This document shows, piece after piece, positions 11,010-23,819 of a stretch of 64,000 nucleotides of DNA. The position numbers were made by a program, and so were the translations under genes. The DNA is from Lytechinus pictus. Lineage: Eukaryota > Echinodermata > Echinoidea > Temnopleuroida > Toxopneustidae. Numbering within the stretch: position 1 is the stretch's first letter; every line of letters begins with the position of its first letter. The notes beneath the pieces were generated by a model. The model saw nothing but the letters and a program-made list of their open reading frames with translations. It was not told the DNA's origin and made no database searches. Where the stretch lies: the NCBI RefSeq assembly GCF_037042905.1, contig NC_087252.1, forward strand, positions 3,533,501 through 3,597,500. Direction: 5' to 3'.

Positions 11010-11235
11010 TGTTGGATTTAAACCAGGCTTAAACTACCCCCAGCGCGAGTTTAACTTTTTGAGGATTTATTACCACACTTAGACCAGGGTTAACTTAAAC
11101 CTTGCTATCGGAATACGAAACTTAAACCTAGGTTGAAATATGGCAGTTTATTACCACACTTAGACCAGGGTTAACTTAAACCACGCTATCAGAATACGGG
11201 CCAGTGAGTTTAACTTGATAGCCAGAAAATATCGT
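11010..11235. repeat. direct repeat with TTAGACCAGGGTTAACTTAA words
   Basis: The block TATTACCACACTTAGACCAG with its TAACTTAAACC extension occurs at 11069 and 11148 (79 bp apart). Related AAACCAGGCTTAAAC and CTTAAACCTAGG words lie around it. Probably a small element with motif-built interior. Confidence 0.5.
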
Positions 11236-11349
11236 CATATGCCCCGGCCCAAGGCCTTCTCTCATTTTTTTAAACCTGTTTCTCGTATACTTTTGTTTGT
11301 GCATATGTGTGTGTTTTGTGATTTTTTTTGGTGGGGGAGGGGGGGTGGG

Positions 11350-12030
11350 GGGCATTGAGGAATTCTACATCACATCCTCTTCCAGGTCCGCCATCTGTAC
11401 GCCAGTGGGGAGTTCTAGCGAGCCAAAAGGAGATCGAGGAGGGGGGATGATTTTAAGCAATATCAAGGGATGATTTTTTTTCTGATCAACCACCAAAAAG
11501 TGATGTAAGATAAGAAAAAGAAAATATTTCATAACACTAAATAGAAAAGGTCCGCATTTAGCATATAGGCTAAGCTAGGATAAGATTTGTCGGATATAGC
11601 TATGTTATATATGATATGCTTTGTAGTACTTTTTACTTTGTTATACTAATAGATCTTATGTACAAATTGTGAAACGGAGCCCAATAGAAGAAATGAAATG
11701 AAATGACCCGTGAAAACAAATTATTTCTAATTCTATATTCATATTTTTGACATTCAAACTAGGACGCATCACACAGGTCAGTAAGTGATATCTGCCAGGC
11801 CCAATATCAGATCATGGAAATATCCACGCATTCACTTTCACTTTACCCTGTTTACAGAACGCTCCTACAATAGGGCATGGATGTCTCACATTACACTGGA
11901 ATATTACAATACGTGATCATGTCCAAGTTCTCCTTCATGTATATCAGGTGCTAAATGACATCACATTACGTATGTTAATACCATGACCCTGTTACTTTTG
12001 CAATAACCCACTGGCTAGTCTTCACGGGGT
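11350..12030 (+). repeat. ~600 bp dispersed duplication, copy 1
   Basis: Matches 13280-13865 with moderate divergence. Shared blocks include CTGTACGCCAGTGGG, a CATATTTTTG-CATTCA segment and CATGACCCTGTTAC followed by CTGGCTAGTCT. No open frame. Confidence 0.65.
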
Positions 12031-13279
12031 AGAGAAGCAAATGTGCACTTAAAGTTTGTAAAGTTAAAGAAAAATAAAGTGGTCAATATTACATCACATT
12101 GTGCAATTCTTTCCCATCACCGGTCCCTCTCCATTATACCAAATTCATTTTTATAAGCATAATTTTCAAAAGCATATCATTTTGTTGCTTGAAATTTAAT
12201 GTATTTTGTAATGTTTGTGGTATGGTACTGAGTAGTGACATTAGGGTGAATATTTCACTTTATGTGTAATGTGTAGAAGATGAATTTTAACGTGTTTTAC
12301 TAGTATATTTATTACTACTTTCAAGTCGCAGAAATCATTTTAATGAAGCATTGATGATGAATATGTTGGAATGATTTCATGACGACCCTTTAATCTCATG
12401 AGGGATTGTTAGTAGAAGATGACAATACTTTTTTTTAAATAGTCCGATTCATTTGATCATCGCAAAAATAAACCATAATGCTTATTTATATAAAATATGA
12501 TACTATAATGATAATTATTGTCTATGTAAGTAATAATATGTTTCTCATTGTTCACATGTAGATTGTTTTGTTCCTAGCTGTTACATGTTTCTATTTTATT
12601 TTCTATTATGTTTTGCACGGCATGAATGTAATCAAGATGGACAATAAATAAATACTTACACTTCTACTATGAAAGGGCTGTTTTTTCTAGAAATATCGAT
12701 GATGATTCAAGTGCATGATACCGATGGTTTTAAAAATAATAATGTCGAATATAATATTGTAATAAAGAATATCGAATTATTCGATTATTAAAATATTGGT
12801 TGTACGTATCGTAACAAAATCAAGGCTACGAATTCTTCGGACAAACGTGAATTCCTCGTAAGCCCTACAGGCCTATATGGCATGAAATAGCTGCAGACAT
12901 ACAGTAGCACGAGGCTCATTATTTATGAACCGAAACCAAGCATACATAAATTATGATAATAATATATACAACAGGCCAGCCCACCGTACTATGCAAGGAT
13001 GCAGACAAAACATGAAATTACATGATATTTACGGTGTTGGGCAGTTAACGCATGGGGGTATGGCAGGTCATAGAAATCTATTTTTAAAAAGTCGCGATTG
13101 ACATAAGCTAGAAAGGGCAAATATTGACGTATTTCATATTAAGATTTGAATTTTTGACTGAATTGGAACATGATATCTAGATAATAACGTCATGCCCCCC
13201 CCCCTTCTTCTCCCATTCCCGTTATTCATTTTTCTTCTGTATCTGATATTCATGTTGTTTTTGGTGATTTTTGGCATTT
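12031..13279. other. no gene seen
   Basis: AT-rich DNA between the two copies of the ~600 bp duplication, without a recognisable frame or repeat. Confidence 0.4.
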
Positions 13280-13865
13280 TAGTCATTCTACACCACACCC
13301 TCTTAAAGTACCCCGTCTGTACGCCAGTGGGAAGTTTCTAACGAACCAAAAGAAGAGAGAGAGGGGAGGGGAAATCATCTTAATTCTAATTAAGCCCTAT
13401 AAACATGATAAAAGATGAAGTTTTACTCATCAACCATCTTGAAAAAAGTGTGAGAGTAGCAAACATGAAATATTTCATAAATTCTGTACATAAAAGATCC
13501 GCCTTTAGCATAAAATGTACAAACAGTATTTGTAGAAGCTTGATCTGTGAAAACGGATTATTTATTATTTCATATTCATATTTTTGGCATTCATACTAGG
13601 GGATTTCATCCCAAGTTTAATGAACGATGTTTACCCGGTCTTATCAGAGAACTATCCATCCCTTTTCAAACTACAAGATGAATAGAGGCCTACACAATAT
13701 AGCAAGAATGCTTCATAATCATACTACAGGGAATGTACATGTATTGGGAAGTGTTCGTGGCCAAGTTCGCATTCATGTATATCCTGCTCTTAATTACATC
13801 TCAGTACGTATGATAATAAATACCATGACCCTGTTACCATGGCAACAACCCTCTGGCTAGTCTCC
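13280..13865 (+). repeat. ~600 bp dispersed duplication, copy 2
   Basis: Second copy of 11350-12030, in the same orientation about 1.9 kb away. Here the CATGACCCTGTTACCATGGC version is intact. Confidence 0.65.
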
Positions 13866-14150
13866 GATAAGATACCACTTTCACTTTTTGACTTTGCCAT
13901 TTTCAAAGGGAATCAAAAATGGGGTTTTCTGTTATTGTTATTTTCCTAATCGCACGAAGCATGAAAAATGGCAATGTATTCAACATAATATATGCTTTGA
14001 TGGTCATGTTAACAAAGATCCGAATCCAGGATCATGTTGGGAATGTCTGAAATAATTTATTTTCATATCGCCACACTATCTTTGTATTATTGATGTTGCT
14101 TTCTTGATAATACAAGATTTTGAAATGAAAATAATACTATCATTCATTAC

Positions 14151-14156
14151 ATAGAT

Positions 14157-14216
<60 letters not shown>

Positions 14217-14217
14217 G
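14151..14217. repeat. (GATA)n microsatellite
   Basis: About 16 uninterrupted GATA/TAGA units. Confidence 0.95.
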
Positions 14218-16365
14218 AATATATTCTTGGAAGTATATATTCGGATAAAATGTAACTCATGTTCTTGAAACATGCATAAAAATGGTATAATTTAATAGAT
14301 TTTATATGTAGTAAGATTTTGACTATCAATCAGGATGAGTACAAATGGGGAATCATTTTCATAGACCTACCATTAATGAATATGCAAGATATTATATAAC
14401 GCATTAAAGCCAATTTGAGTAACTTTAAATTAATATGTGCGTAACCTTGGCATGACGTGGTTGATGACACAAACGAGTTAATAACGCTTAAATTGGAACA
14501 TTATACTTATGAATTAAAAATTTAGCAGATGCTGGAGCAAGTCGGTATTTTTGGCACGTTTCACTTGATGTTGATCAACTAATCGAGCGTGATAACAATG
14601 CATGAATGTGACCCGCCTATGATCCATGGACAGGTGGTGTTTGAACATCTGCCCTTACAACTACAGCTGCCTTGTGTTTCCTTTGTTCAATTTTCCCGCC
14701 AGGAAAACGAATAATTGTCTTTTTAAATGATTTTAACGAACCAGGGGCTGTAAAGTGATAGGGGGATGAACAGCATAAATCAAAATTGGATGGTAATTGC
14801 ACGTTTTTATGGGGGAAACCCTTAGCATCCTCTGACACCCTCTCCCCCCAGTTCCACGGCCCTTTTCCACATCATATTTCATGTGAAAAAAAGGAATTTG
14901 AGTAAATGGAAAAAAATACCCATACCAAAGCCAAATTGCTCCACGAATTTGGGTTAGATTATGTAAGTTTCAATGGGCTAAAGAATAATGATGACAATCT
15001 TTAAATTAATAATTTACCCATGTAACGATTTTTTGCGGGAAAGGAAAGTTTAAAATAAAGTTGCTATTGTACGATATTTGTGATAACTGTATTATATTGT
15101 TGTGTGGCAGATAACTAACAGCATAAGTACCTAGTAGGTATCCATTTTTGCGGCAATACTGCCTAATGTATTTGTAATATTGCAACATAAAAAAATGTAA
15201 AAAAAGTTTATTTTTTCCTTTTTTTCCAGACCAGGGTTAATGAAGGAAATTAGCATTATAAAATATGATCGAGTCATACATATCTTACCTTTTCTGCCTT
15301 TTCGCCTGAGGTATTAAATTGGAGAAGGGTTAATGATAACATCATGATGTGCAAGGGCTGCTTGAAGAACAATTCCCTACTACTACGAATTACTATGATT
15401 CATTGACTGCTGTAACGCATAAATCTCTTATCTGCCCATCTAATAGAATGTTTTCCAAATTATATTAATGACAAAGTATTTGAATTCGTGGTTACTCCAC
15501 CTAATCAAGACCCAATGGTCTTAAATAATGTCTATTGTGAGAAGAAATGCGGGGGTACAACGTCCACACTGCACCTGTCAGATATGCAATACCTTCCATA
15601 CACTCCACCCCCCCCCCCCCTCCTCTTCCCACCCCTCTTTGTTTGGCCTCTCTGAGAGCGTTTGGGACATCATTGGCTCTTAACTCTTCTATATTTAGTT
15701 ATGAATTATGCAGGAGGACCATATTTTATCCAATTCATTAAACTGTTCGTGATAGATATGAATTTAGATAATTGGTAATCTATACATTTATTGACGGTAG
15801 TAGCCAACTGTTATTGTTATTATTACAGGAGCGTATACATTAGGGGGAAAGAAAAACTCATCCCCTCCTCCCCAGCGGATGGGGACTGATGCGATCCTGT
15901 GCACATATAAGTATATATATATATACATATATCATATACAACAACAAAGTAAGTCCCCCTTAAACAGACATCCATAATTTCCGAACCAATAGGAGTTTTA
16001 CAAATATTTTTACATGAGTGCGTAGGTAATTTTATAGGCTAACCTCTGATTGAATCTGGTGGACGTACTTTATATCATGCTGCAGTGACCACCGCTAGAA
16101 GGTGTGTAAAAGAAATTTAGACACGAATTTGAAACAGCTTGAAAAGCGTATTGCGATGGGTTTATTCGTATAAAAAAGTGTTTAAGTCAAGACATCCTAA
16201 CAAGGGAAGAACCTTGAACAGAGGGTCAAAGGGCGCACGATATCCCCATGTGAACCCACCGTCTGACAAACATTCATAAATCAAGGTTGAACTTCATTTA
16301 CTTATAATGTAGGTCTCCTATTCGCAAGAGTGAGACATTTTTCTGAACGTCGGTGACCTTTCATC
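14218..16365. other. no gene seen
   Basis: AT-rich intergenic sequence with a poly-C run near 15610 and a TATATA run near 15915. Confidence 0.4.
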
Positions 16366-16910
16366 CTTAAAGGGAAAGTTCAACCCGATAAAAAAGGTTA
16401 TTGTAAAATATAGCAGAACAAATAATGAAAAATATTGCCGGTCGGAGGTTTGATAAAAATCCATTAAAAAAAATAATTTTAATTATTTTATTTTTGATGT
16501 CATATGCGAGCAGCTTTCCTACATATCGGATGGTAAAAAATCAAAGTGTCATTATCTCAAACTCATCATAATAAGCAGTTCTTATACAGAAACGTAATAC
16601 AAAGTAATATAAAGTCTCTATGAAAACGGTTTTTACTGTACCTTTAATGTATCAATGAACAAATCATTAATTCCACACCCGTTCCTAAAAGGAAAACAAA
16701 AAATAGTCATCACGAACCATTAAAACAATGAAATTAATGCATTTTATATTACATAGCAAATGGGACAGCTGCTCGTTTGTGACGTCACTAACATCAAACT
16801 TAAAATTCCAATAACTTTGTTAATTATTGGTTAATTTTCCTCAAGCATTCACCAATATATTTCATTTTTTGCTTTTTTTACAACAAACTTTTCTTCAGGT
16901 GATCTGGCCC
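16366..16910. mobile_element. MITE-like interspersed repeat (TTAAAGGGAAAGTTC start)
   Basis: Starts TTAAAGGGAAAGTTCAACCC. It has internal opposed GCAGCT-containing blocks around TGATGTCATATGCGAGCAGC (16496) and CAGCTGCTCGTTTGTGACGTC (16766). No frame. The right boundary is uncertain. Confidence 0.4.
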
Positions 16911-17084
16911 TATAACGAAGGGCAAGATAATTGTCGCTTCTATATTTGGAGCCAAGTTCGGAGCTTAAACTGTTGATGCTCATCGCCTTGGGTGTTATCT
17001 TTTTTTTCTTTTTTGCATTTAATGGGTTTTCTAAACTATTTCATTTCTTTGACATGAACAAAATCGACAAATCGCATGCAAGAA

Positions 17085-17274
17085 CTTACCCTTCATGGAT
17101 ATCGATTCCATAAATGATTTGATGTATAATTTGTATAATTTATAATCATGTTTCAAATAGTTTGTACAACTTGCTTATTGAATGTGAATGTTTATTTTGA
17201 TTTGAGAGAATACAATAAAACATCCTTTAAAAAAAATTGAAATAGTTATGGAATCGATATCCATGAAGGGTAAG
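17085..17274. repeat. 29 bp inverted repeat with ~130 bp loop
   Basis: CTTACCCTTCATGGATATCG and the following ATTCCATAA at 17085-17113 are repeated in inverted form at 17246-17274 without mismatch. The loop is AT-rich with an AATAAA. Could be a tiny foldback element or a transcribed hairpin. Confidence 0.8.
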
Positions 17275-17699
17275 GTCTTGTGTACGTTGCTGGACAAATA
17301 GACCAATCAGGCTCACAGCCGAGACATATTTGTTCATTAAATCTGTTTTAGTGTGTTGAACACAATCATGACGAATGATTGCATATGATCTTACATATAG
17401 TTATTCATAACAAAATGGAAGCCAAAACAGGATACGTAAATATATATTTTTCTAAGTATATTTCCTCCTAAATAACAAAAGACGTAGTGAATTACTGAAC
17501 AGTAGACGTTGAACTCCTGTATAAAAAAAATTGATGAGGCAAGTCGTGCATGAGCGACCAACACGGATTAGTGAAAGCATTACGATGTTTACTCCTCCAC
17601 TATTTTAAATTGCTATACCCTTCCAAATAAAAAAAATAAATGAAAGATTTCACTCCAAATGTATAATGAAGGTGCGAAATTGTTGTAAATCAACTTTGT

Positions 17700-17790
17700 C
17701 CACATTTATTCACATTGTGCTGGACTCCACCCAGGTGAGGAAATCGGGTACCTGGCATTGATCAATTCCTTGAAAGGCGTGTACGCTGTA
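17700..17790 (+). repeat. SINE body fragment
   Basis: CCACCCAGGTGAGGAAATCG and GGTACCTGGCATTGATCAA resemble the CCACCCAGGTGTTAAATGGG body of the SINE at 26.5 kb. Confidence 0.4.
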
Positions 17791-17889
17791 AGTAATTAAG
17801 GCCTTTGAGGTAAAACTGGGAGAGCAATATCCAAGTCATTTGGAAGCGCATAGAGACTTTACAATCATAATGTGAAATAAGCTATATTA

Positions 17890-17981
17890 GAACTGTTATC
17901 ATTATTATTATTTTCATTATCATTATTATCATCAGTAGTAGTAGTAGTAGTAATAGTAACATCATTGTTATTACTATCATC

Positions 17982-18012
<31 letters not shown>

Positions 18013-18093
18013 ATAGTAGAAGTAGTAGTAATAGTAATTTAGTAGTAGTAGTAGTAGTAGTAGTTGTTGTTGTAGTAGTAGTAGTAGTAGTAT

Positions 18094-18125
<32 letters not shown>

Positions 18126-18268
18126 TCATTATTAGTATTATTGTCATCATTATTATTATTAGTAGTAGTATTATTATCATTATTATAATCATTGTTATCA
18201 TTATTATTATTATTATTAATATTATTACTATTATTATTATTATCATTATTGTTATTATTATTATCAAG
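17890..18268. repeat. imperfect trinucleotide tract (AGT/ATT/ATC)
   Basis: Long AGT and ATT runs with interruptions. Frames read as poly-N/T/L and are not genes. Confidence 0.95.
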
Positions 18269-18548
18269 TCTTTGAATAAGCAAACATTACTTCTCTATGT
18301 CAAGCTTAACTGAACATACATCAAGTGAAAAAAAAAGAAATGCCAATATTCATCCTTCACATAGTGTAAAAAATGTCTCCTTTAGACTTTGAAAATTTAC
18401 TATATTTTAAGTGTGCTTCCCCACGTGTGACTTGAGAAACAATTTAATTTTTTACACAGAGGTTACTTATTAAGTGTAGAAACTCTTCTGCGTAGAAATT
18501 TTTCTACAAAGTGAGTGTGTTCAGAACCGTCTAGAGCAAAAACAACAA

Positions 18549-19029
18549 ATGTTGAACAATAGTTTGAACAATATCAATGAAAACACATTTCTTTTACATT
18601 TAAATATAAGGAGCCTGAACAAGAATTTTGATCAGCTTGATCTACTTCTAGAACATTTTAATTCACATAATAGCCCTATTATTGGTCTGACTGAAACATG
18701 GCTCCAACACTCTAGTAACTCTCTTTTGAATATTGATGATTATTGTTTTCTCACAAACAACAGACATAATAGACCAGGAGGTGGTGTTGGTATGTATATA
18801 CCGAACCGCCTAGATTACTCTTGTTTAAAAGATCTTACCCACATGACTGAAAGTCTTGAATCACTTTTTATAGAGGTTAAAAATAAACACAGAAGGAATG
18901 TTATAATAGGGGTGATTTACCGCCCTCCACAATGTCCCCATGATGATTTCTTAAGAGATATCCAAAACATTTTACAAATTCCAATAATTCAAAATAAACA
19001 CTGCTTCTTAATGGGCGATTTTAACTCTG
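18549..19029 (+). pseudogene. LINE endonuclease part, ends at a frameshift
   Basis: N-terminal part of the LINE polyprotein: LNIRSLNKNFDQLDLL, LTETWLQHS, VIIGVIYRPPQ and FLMGDFN are the first endonuclease motifs. Just after GDFN the frame is lost (near 19020-19030) and the protein continues in the next frame with QSNVQGFPHDFLEIIL. A one-base insertion or two-base deletion would explain this. The lesion separates the endonuclease from its SDH motif and should abolish a functional polyprotein. Confidence 0.8.
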
Positions 19030-21441
19030 TTGCAGTCCAATGTTCAAGGATTTCCTCACGATTTTCTCGAAATCATTCTTTCGGCTTCTTTTTTACCTAC
19101 CATAACTAAACCTACGAGAGTAACAGACCGATCTTCCACATTAATTGATAATATTTTTACTAATATGCAAGATATGCCTTTAGAATCAGGAATCGTTATT
19201 TTTGATATATCTGACCATTACCCTATATTTTGTAGAACTTCTCTTTTAAACACACGAGATGATAGCCGTAATTCTAAAATAAAAACTCGCAGTTTAAATG
19301 CCAGAAATTTAGAACGCCTCAATGAAAATTTAAGTACAGTTGACTGGCAACAAATTTATAATTCTGAAGATGTGAATGAGGCTTACGATAATTTCATTGG
19401 TATTTTAAAGGATAAATTTGATATTTGTATACCACTTAGAGAACGAGTGAGTAACTATAAAAAATACCCTAGATCTCCATGGGTAACTAAATCTATCTTA
19501 AGATCGATAAACCGAAAAAATAATCTGTTTTATAAATACAAAACTAATCCAAATAATAAGACTCGTGGAAAATACACTCGATATAAAAATATTTTGACCA
19601 ATTTACTACGACAAGCGAAAACAAATTATTATGCTTTGCAATTTGAGCTTAATAAAAATAATATGAGAAACACATGGAAAATAATTAACAGAACATTAAA
19701 CAGAAACAGTAAAACGCAAAAAAATATAAAAATTAAATCAGAGACTAACGATTTTATTGAAGAACCTCAAGCAATTGCTGATACTTTTAACGCGTACTTC
19801 TCTCAAATTGGAGAAAAACTTGCAGAAAATATACCGACAACTGGCAGTAAATTTGATAATTATCTGGGTAATAACAACTCATCTTCCTTGTTTTTTGTCC
19901 CTACCGACCGTGAGGAAATTATCGGTATAGTGAATAGGTTAGAAGGAAAGAAAAGTTCAGGACACGACGAGATAGATAACCGTCTCCTCAAATCCATAAT
20001 CTTAACAATAGCGACTCCGCTGGCCCACATTTTTAACCTATCCCTAACTAGTGGCAATGTACCTAATAACATTAAAATTGCGAAAGTAATCCCAATATTT
20101 AAAAAAGGAGACACATCTGAAACAAAAAATTACAGACCAATATCACTATTACCATCATTATCCAAAGTTTTGGAAAGGATCGTATTTATTAGAGTGACAG
20201 ACTTCTTAAACAAACATAATATTTTTTGCGAATCACAGTTCGGTTTTCGATCTAATCGTGATACTACTCAAGCAATATTGAAATGCATTGATACATTATC
20301 ACATGCGATTGATCAACATTTACACACTATTGGGATATTCCTGGACTTTTCCAAGGCTTTTGATACAATTAATCATAATATCCTTTTAGTAAAGCTGTCA
20401 CACTATCGTGTTAGAGGGAAAGCCTTGGAATGGTTCAGGAATTACTTATCAAATAGAAAACAATATGTACAAATAGATAACCACAATTCAGCGTTACGAC
20501 CAATAAATTGTGGAGTCCCGCAGGGAAGCATCCTTGGCCCCTTGTTATTTATCATATACATAAACGACTTTTATAAATCTTCAGACGTTCTATCTTTCAT
20601 TTTATTTGCAGACGATTCCAACTTATTTTATTCTCATGCAAACCCAATTACTCTTCTTTCTACTATAAATCTTGAACTAAAACGTGTAGTACAGTGGGTT
20701 AAAGCCAACAAATTATCTTTAAACATCGTTAAGACAAATTTTATGTTATTTAGTAACACTTTGCGAAATCTACCCGGAGACATCCTTTTGGACAACACAC
20801 CTCTCAATAGGGTCACATCAACCAAATTCTTAGGCCTCACAATTGACGATAAATTAAAATGGAACATTCATATTCAAAATATTTCCAAAACTGTATCGCG
20901 GAATGTTGGTATAATGAACAAACTTCGACATTTCTTTCCAAAATCAACACTATTTACACTTTATTTCTCACTTATACTTCCGTATTTTAATTATGGAATA
21001 CTGGCTTGGGGTAAAGCCTACAAGAGTCTCACCGACAAAATGCTTATTCTACAAAAGAAGGTTATAAGGATTATACACAATGCTCCTTTTCGATGTCATA
21101 CTGATGATTTGTTCTACAAGTCGAATCTCCTCAAATTTCCGGATTTATTTCTTTTTCATACAGGACAATTCATGTACAAACTGAACACAAATAAATTACC
21201 AAACATTTTGATGATCATGTTTACAAAAAACAACACTATTCACAATTATCCAACCCGACAATCCCGTCGCTTCCACCTTCCCCGTACACGTACTCTCTTC
21301 GCACAAAAAACAATTACCTTCTATGGCCCTAAATACTGGAACTCACTCAGCAATGACATCGTAAATGCTGCCAGTTTGAACAGTTTTAAGATTAAACTGA
21401 AGAAACAAATTCTTGAATCATATAAAGCAAATTCCAATTGA
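19030..21441 (+). pseudogene. LINE endonuclease C-terminal part plus reverse transcriptase
   Basis: Continues the same LINE in the shifted frame. STLIDNIFTN and DISDHYPIF complete the endonuclease. RT motifs follow: KKSSGHDEIDN, YRPISLLPSLSKVLERIV, FLDFSKAFDTINHNIL, GVPQGSILGPLLFIIYIND and FADDSNLF (catalytic FADD near 20605). The C-terminus has GPKYWNSLSNDIVNAASLN. No further stops over about 800 codons, so the frameshift is the only obvious defect. Confidence 0.85.
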
Positions 21442-22104
21442 ACAGTCGATAACCAATCCCTTTTACCCTCCTCTTTCTCCCCCCCCCCCCCTCCCTGACC
21501 GTCTCTTTACCTCGCTCTCTTCCGCTCATTCTCCTTCATCGGTCTTATGCCCTTCACTCTTTTGCTTTTTTTCTCTCCTTCTTCTCTTCTTCTTTCAACC
21601 ACACATGTGCACCACCCTATCCTTTTGATATATTTCTTCATCCATTATCTCGGTATTTCTTCATCGACCATCACATCAACCTTATTCTTTTTTTTCTCTC
21701 TCTCATTCTCATTTTCGTTTTATACCTGTACTTTAAAAATCTTTAATTCTCTGAGGGGTCCACACTCAACAAGCCCTGCTTTTTAGTGGATCCCTCCATT
21801 TACTCAACCTTATTGGAAACAAAAAAGAGTTATAAAGGTAGCCTTGCATTTTTTTAATATTTTTTTTTTCCGAGAATGGCATACATTTTGTTCTATTTCC
21901 ATTGTATATATTGTTATTGGTTAATATGATTATCACGTTATTTAGTGTTTACCATAAACATTTATTTACTTTCTTGTATAGTCATATTGCTTGCAATGTA
22001 TATTCATTTGTATTGATTTGTACGGTTATCATTTTATATCTGTGTAATTATTCCTTATCTTGTATTGAGTTGAGAAATGAAATAAAACTTGAACTTGAAC
22101 TTGA

Positions 22105-22655
22105 AATGCATTTGATACAGGGCAAACAATAATTTTGATAACATTTGATATAGGCCTACTGCCAAAAGCATGAATAATAATAATGCTCAATTTTTATATA
22201 ACGCAAATTACAGTTAAGTCTATTAGCGCTCTAGAATGTAGTATGAGAAAGAAACAGTGACAGAAAATAAAGAAAAACAATCATTTTGAACCTGAATACT
22301 TTATCAACTCTTTGCACGCTGAATTAACTTTTGGGGAATAAGAATGAAAATTGTTTCCATGTTATTTTCTTTGAATCAAAATTTCCATTTTGAGCCATTG
22401 ATACTGTCATTGACTGATGATTATTAGAGATGATGTACAAGAACTTTTGCCATTTATTAGCTTCTCTAATATGAAGCTAGGGGACGAAACTGATTATTAC
22501 ATGTACTACGACTGTTGAATTTAATTGTACGGATGTGCAAAATTGAAACATCAGCATGCAAAGGGTTAAACATAACCTAAATACATTATTACACATATTT
22601 TAGGCAGATTTTTTACAATTTCGAATTAGATAATGCATCATTGGAAATTTAAATT
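22105..22655. other. no gene seen
   Basis: AT-rich spacer between the LINE end and an interspersed repeat. Confidence 0.4.
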
Positions 22656-23236
22656 TATCTTATGAAAAGGTAACACTTTAACATAGACTTTAAAAAACCA
22701 AGACAAGAACATCTTTTAATATTATCGGGAAGTTTATTCCATGGCTGAGGAACTGAATATTGAAATGCTCTTTGTCCATATGAAATTGTATTTACATTTA
22801 GGGTAATGAACATCTTTCTGTTACTTGAACGTGGTTGCCTACCCGGGTGATGCTCATGACGAAGCTATTGTAAGTATGAAGGGGTCACTTTATGCTGACA
22901 TTTTAAAACAGTTACACAAAAATTGAAAATCAATCTTTCGCTGGTAACCAATGTAATAGAGGTGCCGTGGCCGAGTGGTCTAAGGCGCCTGGCTATACAT
23001 GGAAAAGTCCGGGGTTCGATCCCCGGACGCGGCCGCTATGCCCTTGAGCAAGGCATTTAATCTACATTCTTCTTTTATCCCGTTTTCAAATAAAAGGAAA
23101 TGCTATATGCATTATTGGTAACTAGGTGTGAACTTGTTTTAAAAAATGTAAGTTGCAAAGCATAAGAAAAACTGATTCTCGAGACCGTGTTTTAGTGATA
23201 ACCCTGGCAGCAGGAGTCTGAATTCGGTGCAATCTA
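22656..23236. repeat. interspersed repeat X, copy 1 (split by a SINE)
   Basis: It shares with 25860-26210 a TTTATTCCATGGCTGAGGAA-type block and a GGTAACCAATGTAA-type block (GAGCCAATGTAAGGATCTG in the other copy). The SINE at 22957 interrupts it at that second block. Not assigned to a known family. Confidence 0.5.
22957..23144 (+). mobile_element. tRNA-derived SINE, copy 1
   Basis: The head GTGCCGTGGCCGAGTGGTCT and B box GGGGTTCGATCCCCGG form a tRNA-like (Leu-type) sequence. It is followed by a GCAAGGCATTTAATCTACA body shared with 27323-27514. A likely target duplication AATGTAA lies at 22950-22956 and 23145-23151. The shared non-tRNA body shows this is a SINE and not a tRNA gene. Confidence 0.8.
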
Positions 23237-23475
23237 CACAGCAAAAACTGTGGTGTTAACCGGTGTACACAGAGGACCACACCAGTCATTTTACACCGAT
23301 GTTAAATTGGTGGTGTTAGTTTTACAGCTATAGGTGTTATTACAACACCTATGGTTGTTACATTTACACTCTTTGGTGTTATGTTCAATCTCTATGGTGT
23401 TATTTTAACACCTCAGGGTGTGGTCCTCTATTAACACCAATTGGTGTCAGTTTTAACACCACAATTTTTACAGTG
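23237..23475. mobile_element. GGTGTT-rich foldback-like element with CACTGTAAAAA ends
   Basis: The right end, read inward, is CACTGTAAAAATTGTGGTG; the left is CACAGCAAAAACTGTGGTG. TA lies on both sides. GAGGACCACACC near both ends and a series of GGTGTT/AACACC words make the whole element roughly self-complementary. It lies about 250 bp downstream of the P450 stop. Confidence 0.7.
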
Positions 23476-23520
23476 TACTGATCAGTTTGTCCGACCCACT
23501 GGATTGACTGCATTATCAAC

Positions 23521-23683
23521 CAGGGGCCGCGGAAGCGGGGGGGCTGGGTTGGCTTCAGCCCCCCCCCCCCCACTTTTTTCCAAAACCATGTACAAAACCG
23601 TAAAAATGACCATACGATTGTGATTTTTTGCATGGTCAGCACCCCCCCCCCCCCCCATTTTGAAAACCGTTCCGGGGCCCCTG
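23521..23683. mobile_element. 163 bp MITE with CAGGGGCC ends
   Basis: The left CAGGGGCCGCGGAA and right TTCCGGGGCCCCTG are imperfect inverted repeats. TCAAC flanks both sides. Two poly-C runs lie inside. CAG...CTG ends fit hAT, but the shared flank is only 5 bp. Confidence 0.55.
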
Positions 23684-23729
23684 TCAACTACGCCAATTCA
23701 TGAACCGTGTTGAAAGACTGTGGGATCAT

Positions 23730-23819
23730 TCAGGCAACTGAATCTGTTCTTGGTATCGCTTTGAGTGTAACCCCGTTGGGTGGAGTAAGGGTACCACCTC
23801 CCCCGAATACTGGTGGAAT
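23730..23819 (-). CDS. P450 last exon
   Basis: After a polypyrimidine-AG acceptor the frame reads IPPVFGGGGTLTPPNG, then VTLKAIPRTDSVA and a stop. This matches the β-strand C-terminus of CYP3-clan enzymes. 90 nt, phase 0 start. Confidence 0.9.
   Translation of the reverse strand: MPPVFGGGGTLTPPNGVTLKAIPRTDSVA

Larger units (their letters stand above)
18400..22104 (+). mobile_element. non-LTR retrotransposon (LINE), second copy, frameshifted
   Basis: EN-RT coding sequence (18549-21441) is followed by a ~660 bp pyrimidine-rich 3' region ending AATAAAACTTGAACTTGAAC. Short terminal repeats of that kind are usual for CR1/L2-like elements. It is a relative, not a duplicate, of the minus-strand LINE at 3 kb. 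The 5' end near 18.4 kb is a guess and may be truncated. Confidence 0.8.

Noticed and set aside
17882-18283. Asn/Thr/Leu-rich frames
   Set aside because: Translation of AGT/ATT trinucleotide tracts.
22963-23036. tRNA-like sequence scored as a functional tRNA gene
   Set aside because: The same sequence with the same non-tRNA body recurs at 27.3 kb between target duplications, so it is a SINE head. The tRNA-like heads at 26.5 and 40.4 kb were treated the same way.
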